Assembly: GCA_021798575.1 (NCBI GenBank)
Contig: JAJZGI010000019.1
Location: 1 to 37,843 of the forward strand
From: Pseudomonadota bacterium
GTDB taxonomy: Bacteria; Pseudomonadota; Alphaproteobacteria; Acetobacterales; Acetobacteraceae
Reading direction: 5' to 3'
Length of the DNA: 37,843 nucleotides
Numbering within the stretch: the stretch's first letter is position 1; each line of letters begins with the position of its first letter. The position numbers and the translations under genes were made by a program. Positions 30,448-37,843 of this stretch are shown here, piece by piece. The notes under the pieces were generated by a model. The model was not told the DNA's origin and did not search any database. It saw nothing but the letters and a program-made list of their open reading frames with translations.

Positions 30448-32444
30448 CTCGCGTTCCAGGCGGCGACATCGGGCGGGGCAGATCCGGCAAACAGCACGCT
30501 GCGAATCCCAGAGAGCATCATCAAAGGCTGCTGGTATTTTTCGGCATCCCCGGCGATGGCGCGCAGCGCGGCGTCGATCGCCTCGCGTACGGCGGCGGGT
30601 GCGGGCAGCAGTGGGTTACCGCGATAATGCGCGGCGATACCCGCCAGCGCGGAGTCTGCGGGATGCTGGGCGGCAAACGGCAGCGAGGCATAGACTCGTT
30701 GCAGGCCGATCACGTTGAGCCCCACGCGCAAATCCTGCAACACGTCCGCCGCGGCGATATCCGCGCCGGGCGAGACAGCCGCCAGGCGTGGCATCAGCAG
30801 CCCCAGCCGGTCGAGCATCAGCCCGGTCAGCAGCGCCCGGTCCTGCGGCCCGTTCAGGCTGGCCGCCGCCGCGATATCCCGCCAGCCCGCGTGCAGGAGC
30901 CGCCGCGCGCTCCAGGCCGCCCCAACCGAGCGGATCAGTCGTGTCACCACCAGCGCCACGGCGATACCAACGACCAGCGCCAGCGCGTTGTTGAGATAGA
31001 TTACGAAATCCGCATGATAGCCATTGCCCAGCGCCAGATTGGTCGTGCCAAATGCGCCCAGAACCATCCCGGTCCTGAAGGTCGCCGGGCGCGAGACGAG
31101 AACACCGATGACGAGCCCGGCGGGCAGTAGCACTAGCGCCAGCTCGGCAAAGGTCTCCACCCTTGGCAGCACGAGAAAAATATAGAACCCGGCGCCGAGC
31201 ACCGCGATCACCGAGTTGCGCATCATGAGGGCGATCGCTGGCGCGGGGTCGTCCTGCGCGGCAAAGAACGAACAGGCGATCGAGACCATGACAGCCGCAC
31301 CCGCACCCGCCGCCCATGCGGTGCCGATCCAGAACGCGCATACCAGCAAAATCGCCATCGCTGCCGCAACGCCAGAGAGCGCCGCCAGCCTATGGTCGCG
31401 AATCTCCGCCGCCACCGCGACATATTCGGCTTCCATCAGCGGGCCGCTTGGCGCCGGGGTGCCATCCACCACGTGCAGGCGGATGGCCCGTGCATGGCGC
31501 ATGATACTCACGAGCTCCTCCAGCCGCACCAGCAGGCTGGCCCGCAGCACGCCACCCCAGTCATCGCCGCGCTCCCGCATGGTGCGGATGCGTCGCAGCA
31601 GGGGCTCGGCGTCCTCCGGTCCGCCTGTGCGCACCCAGTGCGAGGTCGCGTCCAGCAGCCCCTGCAACGGCGGCGTCATGGCCGCCTCACGCTCTAATTG
31701 CGCGACCCGGTGGCCGATCGAGCTGATCACCGGCATCATGCTGAGCACATACACGCGCAGCCGCGTGATATGCCCGACGGCGGACTGCAAGGGCGAGATG
31801 TCGAAGCCGAGCTGCGAGGTCAGCATCGCGATGTCATGGGCTTCCATCGCCAGGCGGCGGCGCGCGGCAAAGGTCTCGGCATCCTCTGCCTGCCCGGCCA
31901 GCGCGGCGGCGGCCCAGTCGATGCCCGGGCGCACCCAGCTGGCGATACGCCGGGCCAGCACCGGACCCAGCGGGCGGGGGAACACCACCGTGCCGACCAA
32001 TGTCGTGCAGATGATACCGAGCGAGATCTCCTCCATCCTGGTCAGCGAGGTCTGGAAGATAACCCCCGGCTCCGCGATTCCGGGAAAGCCGATGATCCCG
32101 GCGGTATAACCCGCCAGCATGAACATATAGGCGCGCGGCGAGCGGTCCAGCAGCGAGAGATACAGGCACAGCCCGACCCAGCCGGCCATCGCCAGGCTGA
32201 GCAGTGCGGGCGCGCTCACCAGGTTCGGGATCATCAACACCGCGGCAGTGCCGCCCGCCAGCGTGCCAAACAGCCGGTACAGTGCCTTGGAGCGCAGCGC
32301 TCCGCTCAGCGGCTGCGCGACGATATAGGCCGTGGCCATCGACCAGTACGGGTTGGCCAGCCCGAGCCAGAGCGCGATATACAGCGCCGCCATCGCCCCC
32401 ACGAAGGTCTTCAGCGCAAAAAACAGTTCGTCGGCCTTGGGCAT
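30444..32444 (-). CDS. FUSC-family efflux protein (AaeB-like)
   Basis: A 666-aa inner-membrane protein with two blocks of about five TM helices (residues 10-165 and about 345-520) separated by soluble helical regions, the aromatic acid exporter/FUSC layout. Conserved start LFFALKTFVGAMAALYIALWLGLANPYWSM. First gene of the fusC-DUF1656-mfp operon. Substrates of relatives include p-hydroxybenzoate and fusaric acid; here unknown. The ribosome site upstream is weak. Confidence 0.9.
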   Translation of the reverse strand: MPKADELFFALKTFVGAMAALYIALWLGLANPYWSMATAYIVAQPLSGALRSKALYRLFGTLAGGTAAVLMIPNLVSAPALLSLAMAGWVGLCLYLSLLDRSPRAYMFMLAGYTAGIIGFPGIAEPGVIFQTSLTRMEEISLGIICTTLVGTVVFPRPLGPVLARRIASWVRPGIDWAAAALAGQAEDAETFAARRRLAMEAHDIAMLTSQLGFDISPLQSAVGHITRLRVYVLSMMPVISSIGHRVAQLEREAAMTPPLQGLLDATSHWVRTGGPEDAEPLLRRIRTMRERGDDWGGVLRASLLVRLEELVSIMRHARAIRLHVVDGTPAPSGPLMEAEYVAVAAEIRDHRLAALSGVAAAMAILLVCAFWIGTAWAAGAGAAVMVSIACSFFAAQDDPAPAIALMMRNSVIAVLGAGFYIFLVLPRVETFAELALVLLPAGLVIGVLVSRPATFRTGMVLGAFGTTNLALGNGYHADFVIYLNNALALVVGIAVALVVTRLIRSVGAAWSARRLLHAGWRDIAAAASLNGPQDRALLTGLMLDRLGLLMPRLAAVSPGADIAAADVLQDLRVGLNVIGLQRVYASLPFAAQHPADSALAGIAAHYRGNPLLPAPAAVREAIDAALRAIAGDAEKYQQPLMMLSGIRSVLFAGSAPPDVAAWNAR

Positions 32445-32524
32445 CGTGCGGAATCAACAATAAAAACCGGCATCGCGATAGCGGATAATGCGCATTCCCG
32501 TATTGCGCTCGCCCAACGAAGCTC

Positions 32525-32770
32525 CGAATTGACCCCGTCGAGGTTGAACAGCGGATTGTGGCGCTCTTGGATGAGGCCAGCATCAAGCTCGCACCAATGG
32601 ACGCCAAAACCGCCAGCCTGGCGGTGAAAGCCTTCGCCGATTACGGGAAGGGCAGGGGGCATCCAGCCCAGCTCACCCCGGCGGACTGCCTCTCCTACGC
32701 CTGCGCCAAGGCGCGAAACATCCCGCTCCTCTACAAAGGCAAGGATTTTTCACACGCCGATTCAGGTTGA
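32525..32770 (+). pseudogene. vapC-like toxin gene, 5'-truncated
   Basis: The frame reads VEQRIVALLDEASIKLAPMD, then AFADYGKGRGHPAQLTPADC and SYACAKARNIPLLYKGKDF, ending SHADSG. That is the C-terminal half of a PIN-domain VapC ribonuclease: the third acidic residue lies in the LTPADC segment and the C-terminal LLYKGKDFSHAD is family-typical. The N-terminal DxSA strand is missing and no vapB antitoxin is present, so it is a remnant. A GTG at 32558 could still start a 70-aa fragment. It occupies most of the gap 32445-32838, where I see no other gene. Confidence 0.7.
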
Positions 32771-32838
32771 GCCCCGGCCTGTAACTGGCGGCGGAATCAT
32801 GCGAATAGCAGCGCAGGTTCAGTTAAGGAATTCAACAA

Positions 32839-34518
32839 ATGCCCGCCTATCAATATGTCTATGTCATGAAGGACCTCACCAAGGCCTATCCGGGTGGGCG
32901 CGAGGTCTTCAAAGGCATCACCCTCTCGTTCCTGCCCGGGGTTAAAATCGGCGTGCTCGGCGTCAATGGCGCGGGCAAATCCACATTGCTGAAAATCATC
33001 GCGGGCATCGAGAAGGAGTACGGTGGCGAGGCCTGGGCGGCGGAGGGGGCGCGCGTCGGCTATCTCGCGCAGGAGCCGCAGCTGGACGCCACCAAAACCG
33101 TCGGCGAGAACGTCGCCGAGGCGTTTGCCGCCCTGCGCGCCACGATCGATCGCTTCAACGAGATTTCCAACGAATTCGCCGAGCCGATGGATGACGCGAA
33201 GATGGAATCATTGCTCGCCGAGCAGGCCAAGCTGCAAGAGATCATCGACGCGCAGGACGGCTGGGACCTCGACCGGCGGATCGAGATCGCGCTGGATGCC
33301 CTGCGCTGCCCGCCGCCGGATGCCAAGGTCGGCCCGCTCTCCGGCGGCGAGCGTCGGCGCGTCGCGCTGTGCCGGCTGCTGCTGGAAAAGCCGGACCTCC
33401 TGCTGCTGGACGAGCCGACCAACCATCTGGACGCCGAATCCGTCGCCTGGCTCGAGCGCACGCTGCAGAACTACAGCGGCACCGTCATCCTCGTCACCCA
33501 CGACCGGTATTTTTTGGATAATGTGACCAACTGGATCCTGGAGATCGAGCGCGGGCGCGGCATCCCCTATGAGGGCAACTACTCCGCCTGGCTGGAGCAG
33601 AAGCGCAAGCGGCTGGCGCAAGAGGAAAAAGAAGAATCCTCGCGCCAGCGCGCCCTGGCGGAGGAGCAGGAATGGATCGCCTCCAGCCCCAAGGCGCGCC
33701 AGACCAAATCGCGCGCTCGCATTCAGCGCTATGAGGAGATGCTGGCGAAGTCCCAGGAGCTGGGCGGCGGCGTGGCGGAGATCGTCATTCCCTCAGGGCC
33801 GCGCCTGGGCGGCACGGTGATCGAGGCGATCGACCTGCAAAAGGGCTTCGGGGATCGTGAGTTGATCGGCGGGCTGAACTTCAAGCTGCCGCCGGGCGGC
33901 ATCGTCGGCGTCATCGGCCCCAATGGCGCGGGCAAAACCACGCTGTTCAAGATGATCACCGGGCTGGACAAGCCCGATGGGGGGAGCCTGAAGATCGGCG
34001 AGACGGTGAAGCTCGGCTATGTCGATCAGTCCCGGGATTCGCTGGACGCGGAGAAAAACGTCTGGGAGGAGATCTCCGGTGGCACGGATGTCATCCATCT
34101 GGGCAAGCGCACGGTCGCCTCGCGCGCCTATGTCGGCGCCTTCAACTTCAAAGGCTCGGACCAGCAGAAAAAGGTCGGCATCCTCTCGGGCGGTGAGCGT
34201 AACCGCGTGCATCTGGCGAAGATGCTGAAGACCGAGGCGAATGTCATCCTGCTCGATGAGCCGACGAACGACCTGGACGTGGACACACTGCGCGCGCTGG
34301 AGGATGCGCTGATGGAATTCCCCGGCTGCGCCGTCATCATCTCGCACGACCGCTGGTTCCTGGACCGGCTGGCCACGCATATCCTGGCGTTCGAGGGGGA
34401 TTCGCACGTCGAATGGTTCGAGGGCAATTTCCAGGCCTATGAGGAGGACAAGCGCCGCCGCCTGGGCCAGGAGGCCGCCGAGCCGCACCGGATCAAATAT
34501 CGGCCGCTCACCCGGTAG
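32839..34518 (+). CDS. ettA: ABC-F protein EttA (energy-dependent translational throttle A)
   Basis: A 559-aa twin-ATPase ABC-F protein without TM helices. Domain 1: Walker [10 protein letters not shown] near residue 42, signature LSGGERRR, Walker [13 protein letters not shown]. The charged P-site tRNA-interaction linker covers about 240-320 ([20 protein letters not shown]). Domain 2: [29 protein letters not shown]. The beginning [20 protein letters not shown] and the end [10 protein letters not shown] are typical of EttA. It binds the ribosomal E site and gates the first elongation step. Confidence 0.95.
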   Translation: MPAYQYVYVMKDLTKAYPGGREVFKGITLSFLPGVKIGVLGVNGAGKSTLLKIIAGIEKEYGGEAWAAEGARVGYLAQEPQLDATKTVGENVAEAFAALRATIDRFNEISNEFAEPMDDAKMESLLAEQAKLQEIIDAQDGWDLDRRIEIALDALRCPPPDAKVGPLSGGERRRVALCRLLLEKPDLLLLDEPTNHLDAESVAWLERTLQNYSGTVILVTHDRYFLDNVTNWILEIERGRGIPYEGNYSAWLEQKRKRLAQEEKEESSRQRALAEEQEWIASSPKARQTKSRARIQRYEEMLAKSQELGGGVAEIVIPSGPRLGGTVIEAIDLQKGFGDRELIGGLNFKLPPGGIVGVIGPNGAGKTTLFKMITGLDKPDGGSLKIGETVKLGYVDQSRDSLDAEKNVWEEISGGTDVIHLGKRTVASRAYVGAFNFKGSDQQKKVGILSGGERNRVHLAKMLKTEANVILLDEPTNDLDVDTLRALEDALMEFPGCAVIISHDRWFLDRLATHILAFEGDSHVEWFEGNFQAYEEDKRRRLGQEAAEPHRIKYRPLTR

Positions 34519-34529
34519 TCCGTGCGGGC

Positions 34530-35057
34530 ATGAGCGTCACATCCGCCTGGTCCGTGCAGACGGCGCGGTTGCGCATGGCGCCGGTGGGCTACAGGGACCT
34601 GCGCGACCTGGCGGCGCTGAAGGCCAATCCGCTCGCTTTTGCCCAGATGCTGGGCGGCGTGCGCGGCGCGCAGCAAACCGCCGAGGAGTTGGCGCAGGAC
34701 ATCCAGAACTGGGGCGCTTACGGCTATGGCATGTGGAGCGTGCGGGCGCTGCGCGGCCGGTTTCTGGGCCTCACGGGGCTGATGCACCGGCCCGATGGCC
34801 GTGGCGTCGGGCTGCGCTTTGCCTTCTGGCCGGAGGCGCGCGGCATCGGCTTGGCGCGTGAGGCTGCCTCCGCCGCGCTGCATTACGCCCACGCCACCGC
34901 CGGGCTGGCGCGCGTGGTGGCCGTGGCGGCGGAGCAGAATTATGCCTCCCGGATGGTGCTGGGCTCCATCGGCATGGTGGAGGTGGAGCGCTTCACCCGC
35001 GACGGCGTTTTAAGGCTCGTCTATCAATCCGTATGGGAGGCCAACCCGCCGCCGTGA
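34530..35057 (+). CDS. GNAT acetyltransferase (RimJ/RimL-like)
   Basis: A 175-aa GNAT_acetyltransf_3-type protein. N-terminal TARLRMAPVGYRDLRDLAAL is typical of RimJ-like enzymes, the acetyl-CoA loop lies in FWPEARGIGLAREAASAAL near 105-125, and NYASRMVLGSIGMVEVERF forms the C-terminal conserved strand. The substrate is unknown. It starts 12 nt after ettA on the same strand, so it is probably co-transcribed with it. Confidence 0.82.
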   Translation: MSVTSAWSVQTARLRMAPVGYRDLRDLAALKANPLAFAQMLGGVRGAQQTAEELAQDIQNWGAYGYGMWSVRALRGRFLGLTGLMHRPDGRGVGLRFAFWPEARGIGLAREAASAALHYAHATAGLARVVAVAAEQNYASRMVLGSIGMVEVERFTRDGVLRLVYQSVWEANPPP

Positions 35058-35144
35058 CGGATGCGCAAAATTCTGCTATGGGGGTGGCTTGGTAATGGGA
35101 TGCCGCCTGTGGCGCCCCGTGTTTGTGAATGCAGCGGAGTGATG

Positions 35145-35948
35145 ATGAGCGCCAAGACCAAGCCCGTGGCCGCTAAAAAACCAACAGAACCAGCGACGAA
35201 TAAGGCCCAAAAATTACCCCCCGCTAAGCCTGCGGCAGCCAAAAAACCCGTGGCGGCAAAACCGGCTCCCAAACCCGCTGCCAAACCCGCTGCCCTGGCC
35301 GCCACGCCAAAGCCGGCGGTTGAAAAGCCCATCCCGGTAGTCGCAAAGGCTGAACAATCGGCGCCCCCACCCAAGCCCGCTGCACCAGCACCCATCTCCC
35401 ATTCAGGCGTCATCGCGGGGCCGATCCGCCCGCAGACACCGCCGCGCGCCATGGCCAAGGCGGAGAATTTCGCGGAGGGGGATTTCGTGGTCTACCCGAC
35501 CCACGGCGTTGGCAAGGTCGAGCGAATCGCGACCGAGGAGATCGCCGGGCATACGCTGGAGCTCATCCATATCACTTTCGACGAGAACCGCATGACCCTG
35601 CGTGTGCCCACCAACAAGGCACGCACGGCGGGCCTGCGCAAGCTCGCCTCGCGCAAACAGTTCGACGATGTTTTGAGCGTGTTGAAGGGCCGGGCACGAA
35701 TAAAACGCACCATGTGGTCGCGCCGCGCGCAGGAGTATGAGGCAAAGATCAATTCAGGGGACCCGGCCGCCATCGCCGAGGTGGTGCGCGACCTGCATCG
35801 CAACTCCGGCCAGCCGGACCAGAGCTTCTCAGAGCGCCAAATCTATGAATCCGCGCTCGAGCGCCTCGCCGCTGAATACGGCGCGCTGGAGCAGCTCAAC
35901 AAGGCCGCGGCGATCGAAAAACTCCTGGCGCATCTGAAGTCGGATTGA
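35145..35948 (+). CDS. carD: CarD-family transcription regulator with long Lys/Ala/Pro tail
   Basis: A 267-aa protein. Residues about 1-100 are low-complexity Lys/Ala/Pro, like histone H1 tails (KPVAAKKPTEPATNKAQKLP). The RNA-polymerase-interaction domain follows (FAEGDFVVYPTHGVGKVERI) and then the helical DNA-binding domain (SRRAQEYEAKINSGDPAAIA ... YESALERLAAEYGALEQLNK). CarD stabilises open complexes at rRNA and other promoters. ATG 35145 is chosen because GGAG lies 5 nt upstream; ATG 35142 directly precedes it. The usual CarD is about 165-170 aa, so the tail adds about 100 residues. Confidence 0.92.
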   Translation: MSAKTKPVAAKKPTEPATNKAQKLPPAKPAAAKKPVAAKPAPKPAAKPAALAATPKPAVEKPIPVVAKAEQSAPPPKPAAPAPISHSGVIAGPIRPQTPPRAMAKAENFAEGDFVVYPTHGVGKVERIATEEIAGHTLELIHITFDENRMTLRVPTNKARTAGLRKLASRKQFDDVLSVLKGRARIKRTMWSRRAQEYEAKINSGDPAAIAEVVRDLHRNSGQPDQSFSERQIYESALERLAAEYGALEQLNKAAAIEKLLAHLKSD

Positions 35949-35955
35949 GACCAAA

Positions 35956-35981
35956 CAGGCCCGGACCATCGCCCGGGCCTG
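35956..35981. terminator. Bidirectional hairpin between carD and a convergent gene
   Basis: Arms CAGGCCCGG (35956-35964) and CCGGGCCTG (35973-35981) form a 9-bp GC stem with an 8-nt loop 8 nt after the carD stop, with a short TTT on the plus side and AAA on the other. It can serve both convergent genes. Confidence 0.65.
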
Positions 35982-35993
35982 CCTGTTTCGTGA

Positions 35994-36185
35994 TTACATG
36001 GATTTTCCGCCAGAGCCCGCCTGGGTGGTCATCTTATGCGCGGACTGGGAGAGGCCATGCGCCTTCTCGGAGCTGGTCGTCGCCGCCTTGTGGTCGGATT
36101 TGTGGTGATGATCGGCGGCTTCCTTATGCGCCGCGGCGGCGTGTTCGTGGGATTTTGCAGCTTCGCTGTGCGTGGACTGTGACAT
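35994..36185 (-). CDS. His/Ala/Lys/Ser-rich small protein
   Basis: A 63-aa hydrophilic, helix-prone protein (MSQSTHSEAAKSHEHAAAAH, then KEAADHHHKSDHKAATTSSE) with about one quarter His plus Lys, no hydrophobic segment and no family I can name. Such composition is seen in small stress-linked or metal-binding proteins, but function is unknown. Start ATG 36185 follows AGGAG. It converges on carD across the hairpin at 35956-35981. Confidence 0.7.
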   Translation of the reverse strand: MSQSTHSEAAKSHEHAAAAHKEAADHHHKSDHKAATTSSEKAHGLSQSAHKMTTQAGSGGKSM

Positions 36186-36320
36186 GATGTTCTCCTGATT
36201 TATGCTGAGTTTTTTAAAAACGAACGAGACGGCGCTTGGCACCATCCGCAGGCCATATTTCGCATCGGCAAGTGCGCATACAACCGGTACGGAAATTAAG
36301 GATGGCTAAATTCCAGCCCA

Positions 36321-36357
36321 TAAAAAAGCGCGTGACGGTTGCCCATCACGCGCTTTG
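36321..36357 (-). terminator. Rho-independent terminator of the OmpA-family gene
   Basis: On the minus strand AAAGCGCGTGA (36357-36347) and TCACGCGCTTT (36336-36326) form a perfect 11-bp stem with a 10-nt loop. It is followed by TTTTTTAT (36328-36321, partly in the stem). It lies 21 nt after the gene's stop. Confidence 0.88.
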
Positions 36358-36378
36358 TCAGACCGAGGCCTCTCTTGT

Positions 36379-37578
36379 TTAATTCAGCACGATCTCGACG
36401 CGCCGGTTCTGCGGCTCGCGCACGCCCGGGCCGGTTGGCACCAGCAGATGCGTCTCGCCATAGGCATGGATGGATATCTCCGACGATGAAACGCCATCGG
36501 CGACCAGTTGGGCCGCCACGCTCTGCGCCCGGCGCAGCGAGAGACCTTGGTTATAGGTGGCTGTGCCGGAGGTATCGGTATAGCCCGAGACATCCAGCGT
36601 GGTGACGGTGGTGCTGTGCGATGCGGTGGCGGCCTCGGCGATCACCTGCGTGGCCCGTGGCGTCAGGTTGGATGCGTTCCAGTCGAAGAACACGAGGTAG
36701 GTCTGCGCTGGCATCGGCGCGGGTGCGGCCATGGGTGCCGCGGCGGCCATAACCGGTGCCGGGGCCATCGGCGGCGGATTGAAAATCTGGTAGCGCAACC
36801 CGACCATGAAGGTCTGGATCGACTCCTGGGCCAAGGTCGCCCGGCTCGCCGTGGGTCGGGGGATAAAGCGATTCGTCGGCGCCGGGCTCTCCAGCGCATA
36901 GCGGCGCGTGGCGGTGAGCTGCATGAACCGATATTCAGCCGTGACCGCCAGCCCCGGCACGCTCGGCACGGGGTAGGAGAGCCCCGCTATAACGTCATAG
37001 GCAAAGCTCCCCCGGGTCCCGCCGACCTTGGTGCCCGGAAAAAAACCAGGGGCGGTGATGTCCGAGTTCACCTTCACCCACTGGTAGCCGGCGCCAGCGC
37101 CGATATAGGGCGAGACGATATAGGCCACGGGCAGGTCATAGATCAGGTTCGCCATCGGCCCGTATGTGTATTGCCCACCGGTAATGCTCAGGCTGCCGCT
37201 GCCCGTGTTAGGGTTTCTGAAAGGAGCAATAACCGAATAATTAAAGTCGGCCCGGTGCGCGGTGTCGCGCAGATAGTCGAAATCCAGCTCGGCCCTGAAC
37301 CCATTGCCAAATCCATAACCCGCGCTGGCAATGAAACCATAGGACGGGCGGAATTGTTCCTTCGCGGAAACTGAATTGGTCGTCGTGCGGGAAAATGGAT
37401 TCCGGAAAGGCACGATTATCCCAAATGGGGTGGACTGAGAACTGCTGGAATTCACCGGATTCAGGACGCTCAGCCCGCCCTCGGCTGAAACATAGGGGCC
37501 GCTCACCGGTTGCGCCTGCGCCGCCGCACCTATCAGAACAGCGCCGACCACGGCACCCAGGCAAAAATCTAGTCTCAC
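36379..37578 (-). CDS. OmpA-family outer-membrane porin
   Basis: A 399-aa protein: signal peptide (RLDFCLGAVVGAVLIGAAAQAQ), an N-terminal beta-barrel of about 230 residues with alternating aromatic strands, a Pro/Ala-rich linker (PPPMAPAPVMAAAAPMAAP), and a C-terminal OmpA/MotB peptidoglycan-binding domain with TDTSG...RRAQSV and a final NRRVEIVLN. The barrel anchors in the outer membrane; the C-domain binds diaminopimelate. The start is GTG 37578, six nt after AAGGAG, which gives an intact signal peptide; a TTG at 37593 has no such site. Confidence 0.9.
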   Translation of the reverse strand: MRLDFCLGAVVGAVLIGAAAQAQPVSGPYVSAEGGLSVLNPVNSSSSQSTPFGIIVPFRNPFSRTTTNSVSAKEQFRPSYGFIASAGYGFGNGFRAELDFDYLRDTAHRADFNYSVIAPFRNPNTGSGSLSITGGQYTYGPMANLIYDLPVAYIVSPYIGAGAGYQWVKVNSDITAPGFFPGTKVGGTRGSFAYDVIAGLSYPVPSVPGLAVTAEYRFMQLTATRRYALESPAPTNRFIPRPTASRATLAQESIQTFMVGLRYQIFNPPPMAPAPVMAAAAPMAAPAPMPAQTYLVFFDWNASNLTPRATQVIAEAATASHSTTVTTLDVSGYTDTSGTATYNQGLSLRRAQSVAAQLVADGVSSSEISIHAYGETHLLVPTGPGVREPQNRRVEIVLN

Positions 37579-37612
37579 GGCGGTCTCCTTCAATTATGGC
37601 TAAGATATTAAC

Positions 37613-37641
37613 CTATTAGCCACATATCTGTCGCTTAGCAA
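37613..37641 (-). promoter_or_regulatory. Candidate promoter of the OmpA-family gene
   Basis: On the minus strand TTGCTA (37641-37636) and TAATAG (37618-37613) are 17 bp apart, 35 nt before the GTG. The region up to the IS end at 37721 is AT-rich, so other promoters may exist. Confidence 0.4.
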
Positions 37642-37720
37642 TAAAGTGCCTGGGAAACATCCTGATTTTACATAATTTTATAAACCAGCACGACAAAACC
37701 ATTGTTCTGCTCGATGCTAA

Positions 37721-37843
37721 GGAACCTCTGCATAACATTATGATTCCCTGTTCGTTTTGAATTTTGTACACTACTCCTGCATGGGCAGGGGGCAGCATTG
37801 AAGCAGACGACATTTTCGACGGCTGGGTTTGATCGCTACGCGA
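37721..37843 (+). mobile_element. IS5-family-like insertion sequence, left end only
   Basis: The element appears to begin at GGAACCTCTGCATAAC (37721), directly after CTAA (37717-37720), the YTAR-type target duplicated by IS5-group elements. About 75 nt inside, an open frame with the transposase start begins. The right end lies outside the window, so the terminal repeat and duplication cannot be confirmed. The insertion lies about 80 bp upstream of the OmpA-gene promoter. Confidence 0.55.
37798..37843 (+). CDS. IS5-type transposase, N-terminal fragment
   Basis: TTG at 37798, after an AGGGGG ribosome site, opens KQTTFSTAGFDRYA (with Met1), and continues off the edge. Many IS5-group transposases begin with M-K-Q-T-T-F-x-x-A-x-F, so only the first 15 residues support this call. 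Confidence 0.55.
   Translation, partial: MKQTTFSTAGFDRYA

Noticed and set aside
29366-30490. 87-residue N-terminal extension of the AaeA-like protein
   Set aside because: It overlaps the DUF1656 gene in another frame; ATG 30229 begins the normal membrane anchor.

Overview
The window reads as high-GC alphaproteobacterial chromosome, most probably Acetobacteraceae. The signs are the GlnT-GlxBCD cluster, PhaB, a CarD with a long Ala/Lys/Pro tail, the tRNA-Tyr/tRNA-Gly/tRNA-Trp-secE-nusG block, DUF1656/FUSC efflux and CTAGAGC-type intergenic palindromes. The genus cannot be fixed from sequence alone. Nearly all genes are tightly packed, with ATGA or short overlaps.

Layout. (1) 0.1-6.5 kb, minus strand: APC-type permease, UspA-like protein, then class II amidotransferase (glxB), GXGXG protein (glxC), FMN glutamate-synthase-like protein (glxD) and a GlnT/GMAS-type glutamine synthetase. 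This looks like a glutamate/amine nitrogen-handling unit. (2) 6.6-11.1 kb, minus: OsmC-like protein, GNAT, acetoacetyl-CoA reductase phaB, and an EmrB/EmrA-type efflux pair. (3) 11.2-13.3 kb: nusG, secE, tRNA-Trp, tRNA-Gly and tRNA-Tyr on minus, divergent rlmB on plus. (4) 13.3-16.6 kb, plus: an AT-richer accessory island. It contains three near-copies (plus one decayed copy) of a cassette made of a TCATTGCG-type palindromic repeat, a strong sigma70-like promoter with 17-bp spacer, and an ATGTCYGG start placed so close to the -10 that the transcript should be leaderless. The cassettes precede a small membrane peptide with an unknown protein, an exported protein translationally coupled to a lysozyme-like enzyme (a candidate immunity-effector pair), and an orphan Pro-rich protein. 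(5) 16.7-26.2 kb, minus: a surface-polysaccharide cluster: Wzx-like flippase, GT2 glycosyltransferase, NeuB-family synthase, ThDP enzyme resembling YerE, rfbF, rfbG, rfbH and an NAD-dependent sugar epimerase/reductase. Together they predict a CDP-3,6-dideoxyhexose, probably carbon-branched. (6) 26.2-29.1 kb, plus: type III polyketide synthase, methyltransferase and FAD oxidoreductase, an srsABC-like phenolic lipid operon. (7) 29.1-32.4 kb, minus: a tiny DUF3309-like membrane protein and an Aae-like efflux operon (FUSC, DUF1656, membrane fusion protein). (8) 32.5-37.8 kb: a vapC remnant, ettA, GNAT and carD on plus; a His/Ala-rich small protein and an OmpA-family porin on minus; and at the right edge the left end of an IS5-like element inserted next to CTAA.

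The strongest candidates for something undescribed are the leaderless promoter cassettes with their lysozyme/immunity-like cargo, and palindromes whose terminal CTAG supplies the stop codon of the gene they abut (glnT and the neuB-like gene).
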